Shown: positions 18,762 to 29,409, numbered from the stretch's first letter. The stretch is DNA of 47,824 bases from Gammaproteobacteria bacterium (GCA_013214965.1 JABSRU010000034.1:1-47824); one strand, 5' to 3'. Numbers and translations: made by a program. Notes: a model not told the origin generated them from the sequence alone.

Positions 18762-18797
18762 ATTATTGCTCTGCCGTCATAACAGCAGAGCAATAAT
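18762..18797. terminator. Perfect 13-bp inverted repeat between converging genes
   Basis: ATTATTGCTCTGC (18762-18774) pairs perfectly with GCAGAGCAATAAT (18785-18797) around a 10-nt loop. It separates the small membrane-protein gene from the argHA stop. There is no real U tract on either side, so it is either a weak bidirectional terminator or a 3'-end stabilising hairpin. Confidence 0.6.
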
Positions 18798-18808
18798 CAA
18801 ATCAATGA

Positions 18809-20740
18809 TTAGCTAACGATAAATTCCATCGCCACTTCGTTACAATCATAATCGGCAGGACAGCCGTCATAATCTTTAAGCACTTGATCAGGTAAGCTGG
18901 CGCTGGCCACTTCATTAAAACCAAATTGATTAAACAGCTCTGGCGATTTAGTCAGTACAATCACTTGTGCAACCCCTAATTCACTCGCTTTCGCCAACAT
19001 ATGATCAATCAGTCCTTTGGTGTGCTCAAAATATTCTCCGGTATCAATCCCTAACGAACGGATTTCAGCTAAACCGGTACCATAAATATATAATGACGCA
19101 CAACCCACCATTTTTTCTTGTTCATCTTCAGCGACGGAGAAGTCCAATATACTATTTAAGACATCAAAACGACTACGGGGTAAGATCTCACCTTTTTGTG
19201 AACAGCCCTCAAGAATAGCCGTGATACTATCGACATCTGATAATTTAGCCGGTCTGATATTCATTAGCATGGCTTTGTGTGCATTCAAACGCTGTTGGAC
19301 ATTTCCCATCGCATTTTTCACTTGACCATCGGCAGTGCCACCAACAACCTCAGGCGAGGTAAACTCATCACCCACACCACGCTGTCTATCTAATGCTGAC
19401 ATCACACTCGATAACGATGTACCACCTAACACTTCACGTTTAGCTAAACATGCATCAATGGTTAAATGCTGATAAACATCCGCTTCAATCACTGATGAGA
19501 AGATTTTCAGCTGTTCTAAAGTAAAATCTTCTAGTGGTAGTTGTTCAGCAATTGCAGCAACCACTACCTCTCCAACAATATGATGTGCTTCTCTAAATGG
19601 AATATCTTTTGATACGAGATAATCAGCCAGTTCAGTCGAGTTAGCATAACCCTGTTGCGCAGCCGCTAGCATTTGAGGCTTATTGGTTTGCAATCCTTCC
19701 AATACCAGAGCAGCCATCGATAAACAGTCCCCCCAATTATCTAGTGCATCAAATAATCCTTCTTTATCTTCTTGCATGTCCTTATTGTAGGCTAAAGGCA
19801 GTGCTTTTAATGTCATCATCATGGCACTAAGCGAGCCAAATACTCGGCCAGTTTTGCCACGAATAAGTTCGAGTGCATCTGGATTTTTTTTCTGCGGCAT
19901 CAACGAAGAGCCCGAAGTCACATTATCAGCTAACTCGATAAACCCTGCTTCGCCGGAATTAAAGAAAATTAAATCTTCAGCCATCCGCGATAAATGCATC
20001 ATCGAAATGCTAGCGTCAGATAACAGCTCCAACACATGATCGCGATCCGACACTGAATCAAGGCTATTTAATGTCGCCTGTTTAAAGCCTAAATCTCGGG
20101 CTAAGGCATGGCGATCGATCGGATAAGCCGTGCCGGCCAATGCGCCAGAACCTAATGGGCAGCGATCTAAACGCGCTGCGGTGTCACGCATTCGACTCAA
20201 ATCACGATCGAACATTTCAACGTAGGCCAAACACCAATGACCAAAACTAATCGGCTGAGCTCGTTGTAAGTGAGTATAACCAGGCATCACAGTATCTTGT
20301 TCACGAATAGCTAAATCTAGCAGTGCCTGCTGTAATTTAACCATAAGTTCACTCAACTCAACGGCTTGCTCTTTACACCATAATTTTAAATCAGTGGCAA
20401 CTTGGTCATTTCGACTACGCCCAGTGTGAAGTTTTTTACCGAGATCACCCACTTTGTCGATGAGTTGCATTTCGACCCAACTATGAATATCTTCGGCATC
20501 GCTTTGCAATATTTTCTCTGGATTGTTAACTACTAACTCCCCTAACTCATTCAATGCCGCTTCCAGTTCTTGCTGCTCACTTGCAGTCAAAACATTCACT
20601 TGCAACAAGGCACGAGACCAACTAATTGAACCAATAATATCTTGTTTTGCTAAACGATAATCAAATCTTAATGAATCATTAAATGATTTAAACCGTTGAT
20701 CTGCTGGTTGTGAAAAACGTCCACCCCATAAAGCTGCCAT
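18809..20740 (-). CDS. argH: Fused argininosuccinate lyase / N-acetylglutamate synthase (ArgHA)
   Basis: A 643-residue fusion. Residues 1 to about 460 are argininosuccinate lyase: [28 protein letters not shown] and the signature [12 protein letters not shown]. About residues 490-640 are a GNAT acetyltransferase resembling the acetyl-transfer part of ArgA ([13 protein letters not shown], then [13 protein letters not shown]). The fusion is known from Moritella, Vibrio and relatives, where it supplies both the first and the last step of arginine synthesis. It is the last gene of argCBFH(A), 20 bp after argF. Confidence 0.95.
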   Translation of the reverse strand: MAALWGGRFSQPADQRFKSFNDSLRFDYRLAKQDIIGSISWSRALLQVNVLTASEQQELEAALNELGELVVNNPEKILQSDAEDIHSWVEMQLIDKVGDLGKKLHTGRSRNDQVATDLKLWCKEQAVELSELMVKLQQALLDLAIREQDTVMPGYTHLQRAQPISFGHWCLAYVEMFDRDLSRMRDTAARLDRCPLGSGALAGTAYPIDRHALARDLGFKQATLNSLDSVSDRDHVLELLSDASISMMHLSRMAEDLIFFNSGEAGFIELADNVTSGSSLMPQKKNPDALELIRGKTGRVFGSLSAMMMTLKALPLAYNKDMQEDKEGLFDALDNWGDCLSMAALVLEGLQTNKPQMLAAAQQGYANSTELADYLVSKDIPFREAHHIVGEVVVAAIAEQLPLEDFTLEQLKIFSSVIEADVYQHLTIDACLAKREVLGGTSLSSVMSALDRQRGVGDEFTSPEVVGGTADGQVKNAMGNVQQRLNAHKAMLMNIRPAKLSDVDSITAILEGCSQKGEILPRSRFDVLNSILDFSVAEDEQEKMVGCASLYIYGTGLAEIRSLGIDTGEYFEHTKGLIDHMLAKASELGVAQVIVLTKSPELFNQFGFNEVASASLPDQVLKDYDGCPADYDCNEVAMEFIVS

Positions 20741-20760
20741 TGTTATTCCTTACTTAATTT

Positions 20761-21675
20761 TTAACTTAATAAACTAATCATTACTGCATTTTGTGCATGC
20801 ATTCTATTTTCTGCTTGCGTTAACACCAGCGAGTTTTGGCCATCAAAAACATCTTGAGTTACTTCCTGTCCAATATGGGCAGGCTGGCAATGCATAAAGT
20901 AACCATCACCTAAAGATGTCATCAATTGCCGATTAACCTGATAGGGCAAGAATTTTTCTTTTATCTCATCATAATTTATCGCATCACCCATTGAGATCCA
21001 AGTATCAGTGTAGACCGCATCGGCCCCTTTTGCTGCTGATAGCTCCGTCGAGAGTAATAACGAACCACCGTGAGATTTTGCCAACGCTTGGGTATCTTGC
21101 ACTACCTTACCATCGGGGAAGTGTCCCTCAGGACAGATCACCACCATTTCAACGCCAGCCAATGCCGCAGCAATCATCAATGAATGGGTCACATTATTAC
21201 CATCACCAATATAAACTAATTTAATTAGACTCAAATCGTCAAATTGCTCGGCTAGGGCTAAAAAATCGGCTAATGCCTGACAAGGATGATACATATCACT
21301 CAATGAGTTGATCACCGGCACCGAGCCAAATTCAGCTAAATCTTCCACCGTTTTATGGCTAAAAGTACGTGCCACTATACCATCGGCCCAACAAGAAATG
21401 TTTTTGGCAAAATCAGCCACTGACTCACGCTTACCTAACGCACCATTATTTTGATCCAAATAAACACTATGGCCGCCAAGCTTAGCGATACCAATATCGA
21501 AACTAACACGGGTTCGCAGCGATGGTTTTTCATATAAAGTCACCAAACTTTTGCCAACCAATGCCTGATTAAATTTTTCTGGGGTTGTTTTAACTTGTTT
21601 AGCTAACTCAATTAATCCTAAAAATTGCGCTTGGGTTAAATCCTTTAGGGTTAAGAAATGTGAAATTTTATCCAT
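20761..21675 (-). CDS. argF: Ornithine carbamoyltransferase
   Basis: A 304-residue enzyme making citrulline from ornithine and carbamoyl phosphate. SLRTRVSF binds carbamoyl phosphate, HPCQALAD is the second phosphate-site motif, and DTWISMG contacts ornithine. The usual HCLP ornithine motif reads HCQPAH, with Gln for Leu. I recall this in related short ArgF proteins but cannot confirm it here. It lies 19 bp after argB. Confidence 0.93.
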   Translation of the reverse strand: MDKISHFLTLKDLTQAQFLGLIELAKQVKTTPEKFNQALVGKSLVTLYEKPSLRTRVSFDIGIAKLGGHSVYLDQNNGALGKRESVADFAKNISCWADGIVARTFSHKTVEDLAEFGSVPVINSLSDMYHPCQALADFLALAEQFDDLSLIKLVYIGDGNNVTHSLMIAAALAGVEMVVICPEGHFPDGKVVQDTQALAKSHGGSLLLSTELSAAKGADAVYTDTWISMGDAINYDEIKEKFLPYQVNRQLMTSLGDGYFMHCQPAHIGQEVTQDVFDGQNSLVLTQAENRMHAQNAVMISLLS

Positions 21676-21694
21676 AATTATTCTCTATTTAAAT

Positions 21695-22471
21695 TTAATT
21701 TGGCTCAATTAAGGTGCCACATTTTTTACCATTGATCAGTGCGATTAATTGCTCGGGTTGCTGCCAACTGGCGATCACAATGGAATCATTAAGTTCATTT
21801 GCCGTTGCGAATGCCGCTTCAACTTTCACTTTCATGCCACCGTCAATCACCCCACTTGCCATTAATTCTAGGGCATATTGTTGATTAAGCTGATTAATTA
21901 GCTGCTTATTTCCATCTAACACCCCGGCAACGTCAGATAACAACACTAGTTTCCCTTGGAGCAGCTGAGCGATTTGTTGCGCCGCCTGATCAGCATTAAC
22001 ATTGAGCAGCTCACCGTTACTGTCACAAGCTATCGAACTAATAATCGGTAAATAATCCTTAGCCATCAAAATCGTTAGCAAGGTATTTTCTAGCGGTAAA
22101 CATTGACCGACCTGTCCAAGCTCAGGACTCACCTGACTAGCACTAACCATATCACCATCGCCTAAACTTAAGCCAACCGCATTTAACTGATTAGCCTTAG
22201 CTCTAGCGACTAGCTTTTTATTAGCCGCACCGGCAAGCGCGCCCGTCACTAATTCTATTTGATCCGGTGGTGTGATCCGTAAACCATCGAGTTTTTCACT
22301 CTTAAAACCCGCTTGATTTAGCCAGCTTTCCACTAAGCAACCGCCGCCGTGAACTAAAACAATTGACACTCCCTGCTGCTTAATTTGAGCAATAACCCCA
22401 AATAGCTGATTTTGGGCCTCAATAGATTCCAATAGTGCCCCACCAACTTTAATAATCAAAGGTTGTCTCAT
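21695..22471 (-). CDS. argB: Acetylglutamate kinase
   Basis: A 258-residue amino-acid kinase phosphorylating N-acetylglutamate. IIKVGGALLES and VHGGGCLVESWL bind ATP and substrate, LLSDVAGVLDG is the phosphate-site loop, and GVIDGGMKVKVEAA holds the catalytic lysine region. The open frame extends 13 codons upstream into argC. ATG 22471 is chosen because GGAG lies 8 nt before it and it matches the family start. It starts 5 bp after the argC stop and its SD lies within the argC end. Confidence 0.95.
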   Translation of the reverse strand: MRQPLIIKVGGALLESIEAQNQLFGVIAQIKQQGVSIVLVHGGGCLVESWLNQAGFKSEKLDGLRITPPDQIELVTGALAGAANKKLVARAKANQLNAVGLSLGDGDMVSASQVSPELGQVGQCLPLENTLLTILMAKDYLPIISSIACDSNGELLNVNADQAAQQIAQLLQGKLVLLSDVAGVLDGNKQLINQLNQQYALELMASGVIDGGMKVKVEAAFATANELNDSIVIASWQQPEQLIALINGKKCGTLIEPN

Positions 22472-22476
22472 CGCAA

Positions 22477-23475
22477 TCACTCCTTTAAACCAAAATGAAT
22501 GAGTAGACACTGTAACCCTTGAGCCGCAGCTCCTTTAAGTAGATTATCAATCGCTGCAACCACCACCAAATGATGACTGATTGGATCAAATTGCCACGCA
22601 ATATCACAAAAGGGGGTGCCCGCCACCTGATCGATCTTAGGCCAACCGGTTTTACGCATTCTGACCATCGGTTGATTGTCATAAACGCCATAGGCTTGGT
22701 TGATCATTTGTTCTGTAACATCGGGATTGAGCTTGACGGTGATCGTCGCCAAAATACCGCGCTTAAAATTACCTAAATGCGGCGTAAAAATGACTGGCGC
22801 ACCCAATTGGGTTGAAATTTCAGGTTGATGGCGATGCCCTAACACCCCATAGGGCGTTAAACTCACTTCACAAAAACTATTGACCATCGATGCTTTACGG
22901 CCAGCTCCAGTAACACCACTGACCGCGTTAATGACTGGCCACTGATTAGAGTCGAGCAAATGATTATGCTGTAATGGTTTTAATGCCAACAACGACGCAG
23001 TTGGATAACAGCCAGGTACTGCAATTAGTTTGCTTTGTTTAATCGCCGCTTCATTCCACTCCGCCAAACCATAAACAGCTTCGGTCAATAACTGTGGATA
23101 TTGATGTTCAAAACCATAAAATTGGCTAATATATTTAGGATCGCTAAATCGATAAGCACCCGATAAATCAAATACTGACAAACCAGCGCGATAAAAATCG
23201 GCGGCCAATTGATGACTAACTTCGTGACTCGTCGCTAATACAACGCCATCACAGGACTGTTTAATCTCAGTAATTGCCGTTGATGACAATCCTTGAAGTT
23301 GGTAATTTAATACCCCACTATACTGAGGGTATAATTCACAAAGTGGTTTATTTTTATCTTCACTGCCCTCGGAAACATAGATCCCAGAGACAGTTAATAG
23401 AGGATGACGCTCAACCAACAGACACATTTCAGCACCTGTGTAGCCGCTAGCTCCAATAATGGCAATATTGATCAT
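22477..23475 (-). CDS. argC: N-acetyl-gamma-glutamyl-phosphate reductase
   Basis: A 332-residue NADPH enzyme and first structural gene of the arg operon. [19 protein letters not shown] is the dinucleotide fold, [10 protein letters not shown] carries the catalytic Cys, and HRHQPEI contributes the active-site His. No clear SD precedes the ATG (upstream bases GAATCCTTATCT), which is unusual beside argB. The 5' leader contains a candidate Arg-rich leader peptide and terminator, described separately. Confidence 0.96.
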   Translation of the reverse strand: MINIAIIGASGYTGAEMCLLVERHPLLTVSGIYVSEGSEDKNKPLCELYPQYSGVLNYQLQGLSSTAITEIKQSCDGVVLATSHEVSHQLAADFYRAGLSVFDLSGAYRFSDPKYISQFYGFEHQYPQLLTEAVYGLAEWNEAAIKQSKLIAVPGCYPTASLLALKPLQHNHLLDSNQWPVINAVSGVTGAGRKASMVNSFCEVSLTPYGVLGHRHQPEISTQLGAPVIFTPHLGNFKRGILATITVKLNPDVTEQMINQAYGVYDNQPMVRMRKTGWPKIDQVAGTPFCDIAWQFDPISHHLVVVAAIDNLLKGAAAQGLQCLLIHFGLKE

Positions 23476-23521
23476 AGATAAGGATTCACTGTAATTGATA
23501 ATTAAATATAGAATGGCATAG

Positions 23522-23564
23522 AAAAAAGCCGACGAACAATAGGGACTACACCTATCGTCGTCGC
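23522..23564 (-). terminator. Candidate attenuator hairpin in the argC leader
   Basis: On the transcribed strand, GCGACGACGATAGG pairs with CCTATTGTTCGTCGGC across a loop of about 7 nt. There is a small internal loop and one bulge, and six T follow (23522-23527). It lies 46 bp upstream of argC in the untranslated leader, so it would stop transcription before the structural genes. Its 5' arm is exactly the last three Arg codons and stop codon of the upstream leader ORF. Confidence 0.75.
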
Positions 23565-23602
23565 AAAGGTCTTACATGATATGAAGAGATGTATTGGGTC
23601 AT
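23552..23602 (-). CDS. Candidate arginine leader peptide (attenuator peptide)
   Basis: A 16-codon [19 protein letters not shown], with four Arg in its last six residues (codons AGA, CGA, CGA, CGA) and stop TAG inside the terminator's 5' arm. Only a weak purine-rich SD (AGAAAAG, 5-6 nt before ATG) is present. A ribosome waiting at the CGA codons for charged tRNA-Arg would cover 23551-23564 and prevent the hairpin. Rapid translation and release would allow it. This matches the logic of his, leu and trp leader peptides. No expression evidence is available, and I do not know a described arg counterpart. Confidence 0.7.
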   Translation of the reverse strand: MTQYISSYHVRPLRRR

Positions 23603-23650
23603 TTGCACTTTTCTGAAAATAAGAATTAAGGCAAAATTGCCAACAAGTCC

Positions 23651-23679
23651 AATATAACCACATTAAAATATTTATGCAA
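23651..23679 (-). promoter_or_regulatory. Candidate argC operon promoter
   Basis: Minus-strand -10 TATATT (23651-23656) and -35-like TTGCAT (23674-23679) are separated by 17 bp. Transcription would begin near 23645. A short GGCAA/TTGCC hairpin (23633-23644) lies at the very 5' end of the transcript, and the leader ATG follows about 40 nt downstream. The -35 overlaps an ArgR-like box. Confidence 0.6.
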
Positions 23680-23699
23680 CAAAAATGCATAAGTATTGA
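23665..23699. promoter_or_regulatory. Pair of ArgR (ARG) boxes
   Basis: Two matches to TGNAT-N4-ATNCA occur: TGCATAAATATTTT (minus strand, 23665-23678) and TGCATAAGTATTGA (plus strand, 23686-23699). Their centres are 21 bp apart, the spacing expected for two 18-bp ARG boxes with a 3-bp gap bound by an ArgR hexamer. The proximal box overlaps the -35, consistent with repression. Each box has one to two mismatches in its less conserved arm. Confidence 0.65.
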
Positions 23700-23726
23700 T
23701 AATATTTATTATAAGAAAATCTGATA

Positions 23727-25458
<1,732 letters not shown>

Positions 25459-25484
25459 TTAGTACCTCAATTTAGAACAAAAAT

Positions 25485-25508
25485 AGACGTTTAGCCGTCT
25501 AGATGGGT
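25485..25508. promoter_or_regulatory. Tandem MetJ (met) boxes upstream of metF
   Basis: Three adjacent octamers AGACGTTT, AGCCGTCT and AGATGGGT match the met box AGACGTCT at 7, 7 and 5 of 8 positions. Contiguous 8-bp boxes are how MetJ dimers bind cooperatively. They lie 36-59 bp before the metF start. Confidence 0.75.
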
Positions 25509-25652
25509 AAACTATATCTTGTTCAAAAATTAAGTCAATAAAAATCCGAAATTATGAGGCGGTCATTATTTCCTATTAAAATTCAGTTTATAATACGATA
25601 ATCGTTTGCATTAACCGACTAAAGTACAATTATCTACCCCCTATTTTCTTTT

Positions 25653-25949
25653 ATGCTAAAAGTCAAATTAAAAAATTCACCACAAACTTTGATCGTTTTA
25701 CCGACCAAAATTTACCATCGATTCAAGAACCCTTGCGACAAGAATTCAGTGAAATTATTTATGATAAATAACGGCACCAAACGGATGTTTAACGATCCCA
25801 ACGGCATTCGTTGTGGTCGACATACGGATAAATTTTTATTGCAAACTTACAAGCGAGATACTGGCGAAATTATGCATGATTTTTCCGTCCCGATATTTGT
25901 TCAAGGCGAGCACTGGGGAGATTTTAGAATCGGCTTTAAAGCAAGTTAA
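25653..25949 (+). CDS. Orphan chemoreceptor-domain fragment
   Basis: A 98-residue open frame whose second half (RMFNDPNGIRCG, LLQTYKRDTGEIMHDFSVPI and HWGDFRIGF) resembles a segment found between the sensory part and the signalling helix of some methyl-accepting chemotaxis proteins. There is no transmembrane helix, HAMP or signalling domain, and no good SD. It is probably a decayed remnant, although a free-standing domain protein is possible. It lies between metF (divergent) and gppA (convergent, 6 bp away). Confidence 0.5.
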   Translation: MLKVKLKNSPQTLIVLPTKIYHRFKNPCDKNSVKLFMINNGTKRMFNDPNGIRCGRHTDKFLLQTYKRDTGEIMHDFSVPIFVQGEHWGDFRIGFKAS

Positions 25950-25955
25950 TTGCAG

Positions 25956-27395
25956 CTATTGCAATTCTAAATTTAACTCAGCCATCAGTAGTGGATGATG
26001 CTTAGTTAAATTTTCACTGATCTGCAATTGTAATTGCTCGTCCTGCTGGCTAATGGATATCTCTTTGACCCGCGCGCCCTGATAACGGCCCGTGATAATC
26101 ACTGCCAAGCGCAGAATATTCATCAAACGCGTCGCAACAGCGATACCACACCAAGCTTGTTTGGCTAATAAACCGAGTTGAATTGAATTTTTATAATTAG
26201 CAATTAATCCACTAACTAGGCGTTGTTGCTCAATACTAAAACCGGGCATCGTCAGGTGATTAATTAAATAACCACCATGCTCATTCGCATCTAAATAACG
26301 AATCGTTAAACCAATTTCATGCAACATTGCACTATAGTTGAGTAATTCGAGATCTTGATCTTTAAAGCCACCTAACTGCACCGCAAGCGTCAAAGCGACT
26401 TGACTCACTTGCTCCGCTTGAATGATATCGATGTCGTATTGCTGCTGTAAAGTTTTGACCGTGGCTAATGCCAAGTTATCCACTTGCGGCAATGCAATTA
26501 GCTGGGCGATTAACCCTTCACGTAAAGCGCCGCCAGACGCCACCATCACATCGATAGACAACTCACGAAATAACATAATGAGTATTGCTAAACCACTGGC
26601 AAAAACCGGCTTACGTTCTTCTTTTAACCCTTTAATATTAAGGTTTTTCTGGCAACCGCAGTCGATGGTCTGTTTAAGTAACAGTTCTAGTTTTTCGAGG
26701 GTTATTTTTTCATTCAAACCTTGGAAAATTAACACCTCTTGAACAGCTTGAATAGAACCAGAAGCCCCGAGTGATAACTGCCATTGGTGAGATAGGTAAT
26801 CAGATTTAACGGGCCCGAGTACCGCAGCAGCCGCTTTAATTGCATGCTCAAAATTACTAGCACTAAGCGCTCGATCACCAAAATGACGATCTAACCAACT
26901 AACACAACCCATATTTAAACTGTTTAATATTATCGGCTCAAAACCCTGGCCTAAGATAAGCTCAGTACTCGCGCCACCAATATCAATAATAAGCCGCTTA
27001 CCTTCGCCGCCACTAGTGACTGCCATGCCATGATAAATGAGTGAAGCCTCTTGATCGCCACTAATAATATCAATAGGTTGACCAAGAATTTCATTAGCTC
27101 GATCGCAAAATTCCTGAGCATTAGTGGCTAACCGCAAAGTCGCTGTCGAAACAATTTTTATATTATTTACTGGGATTAACCTTAACCGCTCAGCAAATAA
27201 GGCTAAGCATTGCCAACCTCGCTCCATGGCTTCTAAACTGAGATCATTAGCTGGATTAAGCCCTGCAGCCAGCCTTACCTTGCGTTTAACTTTAGCAATA
27301 GTATGGGGAACGCCATTTACATTGCGCACTATCATCATGTGGAAGCTATTAGAACCAAGATCTATCGCCGCATAACAATCGCTAAATTGAGTCAC
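25956..27395 (-). CDS. gppA: Ppx/GppA phosphatase, probably guanosine-5'-triphosphate,3'-diphosphate pyrophosphatase
   Basis: A 479-residue actin-fold phosphatase. AAIDLGSNSFHMMIVR and DIGGASTELILG bind phosphate, MGCVSWLDRHF is conserved, and a C-terminal HD-like helical region (LHEIGLTIRYLDANEHGGYLI, residue run split here: LHEIGLTI, HGGYLI) follows. The strong resemblance to E. coli GppA (KRKVRLAAGLN, EAMERGWQCL) and its place after rhlB favour GppA over Ppx. The frame extends upstream through a terminator, but the true start is GTG 27395, with AAGGAT 6 nt before it. Confidence 0.88.
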   Translation of the reverse strand: MTQFSDCYAAIDLGSNSFHMMIVRNVNGVPHTIAKVKRKVRLAAGLNPANDLSLEAMERGWQCLALFAERLRLIPVNNIKIVSTATLRLATNAQEFCDRANEILGQPIDIISGDQEASLIYHGMAVTSGGEGKRLIIDIGGASTELILGQGFEPIILNSLNMGCVSWLDRHFGDRALSASNFEHAIKAAAAVLGPVKSDYLSHQWQLSLGASGSIQAVQEVLIFQGLNEKITLEKLELLLKQTIDCGCQKNLNIKGLKEERKPVFASGLAILIMLFRELSIDVMVASGGALREGLIAQLIALPQVDNLALATVKTLQQQYDIDIIQAEQVSQVALTLAVQLGGFKDQDLELLNYSAMLHEIGLTIRYLDANEHGGYLINHLTMPGFSIEQQRLVSGLIANYKNSIQLGLLAKQAWCGIAVATRLMNILRLAVIITGRYQGARVKEISISQQDEQLQLQISENLTKHHPLLMAELNLELQ

Positions 27396-27407
27396 TAATT
27401 TATCCTT

Positions 27408-27437
27408 AAAAAAAAACGGCACCCGCAGGGTGCCGTT
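27408..27437 (-). terminator. Strong intrinsic terminator between rhlB and gppA
   Basis: AACGGCACCC (27428-27437 as read on the minus strand) pairs perfectly over 10 bp with GGGTGCCGTT (27415-27424) around a 3-nt loop, followed by nine T (27408-27416 partly shared with the stem). It starts 15 bp after the rhlB stop and ends directly at the gppA SD. Confidence 0.9.
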
Positions 27438-27452
27438 ATTGTTGTCCATCAA

Positions 27453-28757
27453 TTATGAGTATTGACGTTCTCGATGATGATCACGTTTATGCTGGCCTTT
27501 AGGGCCATTGTGACGCTTGCTAAAATTCTTGTTGCCGCCATCTTTTTTACGTGGTCGATGTTGCTTAACCGGTGCTTTGATATCGGTTAATAATGCATCT
27601 TGATCATAATTACTCACCGGAATTTGGTGAGCGATATACTCTTCGATTGCTGGTAAGTTTAGTGCAAATTGCTCACAGGCAAAACTAATTGAATGGCCAG
27701 AAGCACCAGCACGGCCAGTACGGCCAATGCGATGCACATAATCTTGCGCATCATCAGGTAGATCGAAGTTAAAGACATGAGTTACATCAGATATATGCAA
27801 ACCACGAGCGGCAACATCGGTCGCCACTAAAATATCAATATCACCACGAGTGAATTCCTCAAGAATTTTTAAGCGTTTTCTCTGCGGCACATCACCAGTC
27901 AATAAACCAACCCGATGACCATCGGCGGCCAAATAGCCCCAAACCTCTTCACAACGATACTTCATATTAGCAAAAACAATGGCTTTATCTGGCCATTCAT
28001 CTTCCATTAGCGTTAGCAATAATGGAATCTTATCGTCATTGGATGGATAAAATATTTCCTCTTGAACATTCGCCGAGGTTTTTTGTTCAGGCGCTATCTC
28101 AATGTGCTCAGGCTCATTCATATTATCGTAGGCTAACTCACGAACCTTAAAAGATAATGTCGCTGAAAATAACATATTTAAACGCTGCTTAGCTTCAGGC
28201 ATCCGCTGAAAAATATAACGAATATCCTTAATAAATCCTAGATCAAACATCCGATCCGCTTCGTCTAATACAGCCGCTTGAACACAACTTAAATCAATAA
28301 TGCCCTGCTTCATAAAATCGATTAAGCGTCCGGTCGTTGCCACAACAATATCAGCACCCGCCTGAACATCAGCAATTTGCTTATCGTAACCATCACCACC
28401 ATACACCAATGCTAATTTCAAACCGGTTGCTTTCGCTAGTGGCATGGAATCTTTATGAATTTGGATCGCTAACTCACGCGTAGGAGCCAGAATGATGGCA
28501 CGTACTTGATTTGATTTTTTATTTTCAGCAGCAGGATGAGTTAATAGGTGATTAAATGTCGCCACCAAAAAGGCTAATGTTTTACCAGTACCCGTTTGAG
28601 CCTGGCCAGCAATATCTTTACCTTGTAATAAAAACGGCAAACTCTCTGCTTGAATAGGTGTACATTGAGTATAACCAACCGAAGATAAGGCGCTTTGTAA
28701 CGAGTCAGCCAGATCAAACTGCTCAAATTTAGTATCTGTTAAGTGTGTATTTTTCAT
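27453..28757 (-). CDS. rhlB: ATP-dependent RNA helicase RhlB
   Basis: A 434-residue DEAD-box helicase of the RNA degradosome. The Q motif includes [13 protein letters not shown], motif I is AQTGTGKT, Ia [43 protein letters not shown] and [12 protein letters not shown]. The C-terminal tail is basic ([22 protein letters not shown]), which fits RNA binding. It diverges from trxA across 158 bp, the classic rhlB/trxA arrangement. Confidence 0.96.
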   Translation of the reverse strand: MKNTHLTDTKFEQFDLADSLQSALSSVGYTQCTPIQAESLPFLLQGKDIAGQAQTGTGKTLAFLVATFNHLLTHPAAENKKSNQVRAIILAPTRELAIQIHKDSMPLAKATGLKLALVYGGDGYDKQIADVQAGADIVVATTGRLIDFMKQGIIDLSCVQAAVLDEADRMFDLGFIKDIRYIFQRMPEAKQRLNMLFSATLSFKVRELAYDNMNEPEHIEIAPEQKTSANVQEEIFYPSNDDKIPLLLTLMEDEWPDKAIVFANMKYRCEEVWGYLAADGHRVGLLTGDVPQRKRLKILEEFTRGDIDILVATDVAARGLHISDVTHVFNFDLPDDAQDYVHRIGRTGRAGASGHSISFACEQFALNLPAIEEYIAHQIPVSNYDQDALLTDIKAPVKQHRPRKKDGGNKNFSKRHNGPKGQHKRDHHRERQYS

Positions 28758-28915
28758 CAGGCTAGCATATCAGGTCTTTTGTAAAAAAACTGAATTGTTT
28801 CAAATAAGTTGATTAAAATAATAATTAGGGGTTGAACATTGTCTTCAATGCCCTCATATTTGCATTATACCGAAGGAGATATTCCTTTGATTAATTTAAT
28901 TCCACGGAGAACATT

Positions 28916-29242
28916 ATGAGCGACACTATTATTCAGCTAACTGACAGCAGCTTTGAACAAGATGTATTAAAGTCAGAACTTCCTGTTCTAGTTGATTTTT
29001 GGGCTGAATGGTGCGGACCTTGTAAAATGATTGCACCAATCCTTGACGAAGTATCAAAAGAATTAGCGGGCAAGCTAGTTATTGGCAAATTAAACGTTGA
29101 CCAAAATAGCGAAACAGCCCCTAAATATGGGATTCGCGGTATTCCAACCCTACTTTTATTTAAAGATGGTGCGGTTGCAGCGACTAAAGTTGGCGCTCTT
29201 TCTAAAACTCAATTAATTGAGTTCGTGGAAGAAAATATCTAA
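28916..29242 (+). CDS. trxA: Thioredoxin 1
   Basis: A 108-residue cytosolic disulfide reductase with active site WAEWCGPCK (residues about 29-37), then [15 protein letters not shown] with the cis-Pro. Length is that of E. coli TrxA. CGGAGA precedes the ATG. It is followed by an intrinsic terminator and then rho in the same direction. Confidence 0.98.
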   Translation: MSDTIIQLTDSSFEQDVLKSELPVLVDFWAEWCGPCKMIAPILDEVSKELAGKLVIGKLNVDQNSETAPKYGIRGIPTLLLFKDGAVAATKVGALSKTQLIEFVEENI

Positions 29243-29256
29243 GTATAATGACTAAT

Positions 29257-29290
29257 AAAGGTACATTTTACTAAAATGTACCTTTATTTC
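29257..29290 (+). terminator. Intrinsic terminator after trxA
   Basis: AAAGGTACATTTTA and TAAAATGTACCTTT form a perfect inverted repeat (29257-29270 and 29272-29285), followed by a T-rich run. It starts 15 bp after the trxA stop. Confidence 0.85.
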
Positions 29291-29390
29291 TTTACCCTAT
29301 CTAAATTTGATGCTACTTTATTCATCGAAATAACTTCGCGCCTGTCAATACTGACTCAAGTTTGACACTCCTATATCCAATAATTTAAAT

Positions 29391-29409
29391 AAGTCGAAAT
29401 GACTTTTTT
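29391..29409 (+). terminator. Weak terminator-like hairpin in the rho leader
   Basis: AAGTC (29391-29395) pairs with GACTT (29401-29405) around GAAAT, running into six T. It ends 17 nt before the rho ATG. The 5-bp stem is weak, so this is a tentative leader element only. Confidence 0.3.

Noticed and set aside
23502-23690. A 62-codon minus-strand frame over the arg leader
   Set aside because: It reads through the terminator stem and U tract in a different frame. The 16-codon Arg-rich ORF explains the region better.
27396-27452. Upstream extension of gppA to an ATG at 27452
   Set aside because: The extension translates a terminator hairpin and its U tract (run of Phe). The GTG with AAGGAT is a better start.
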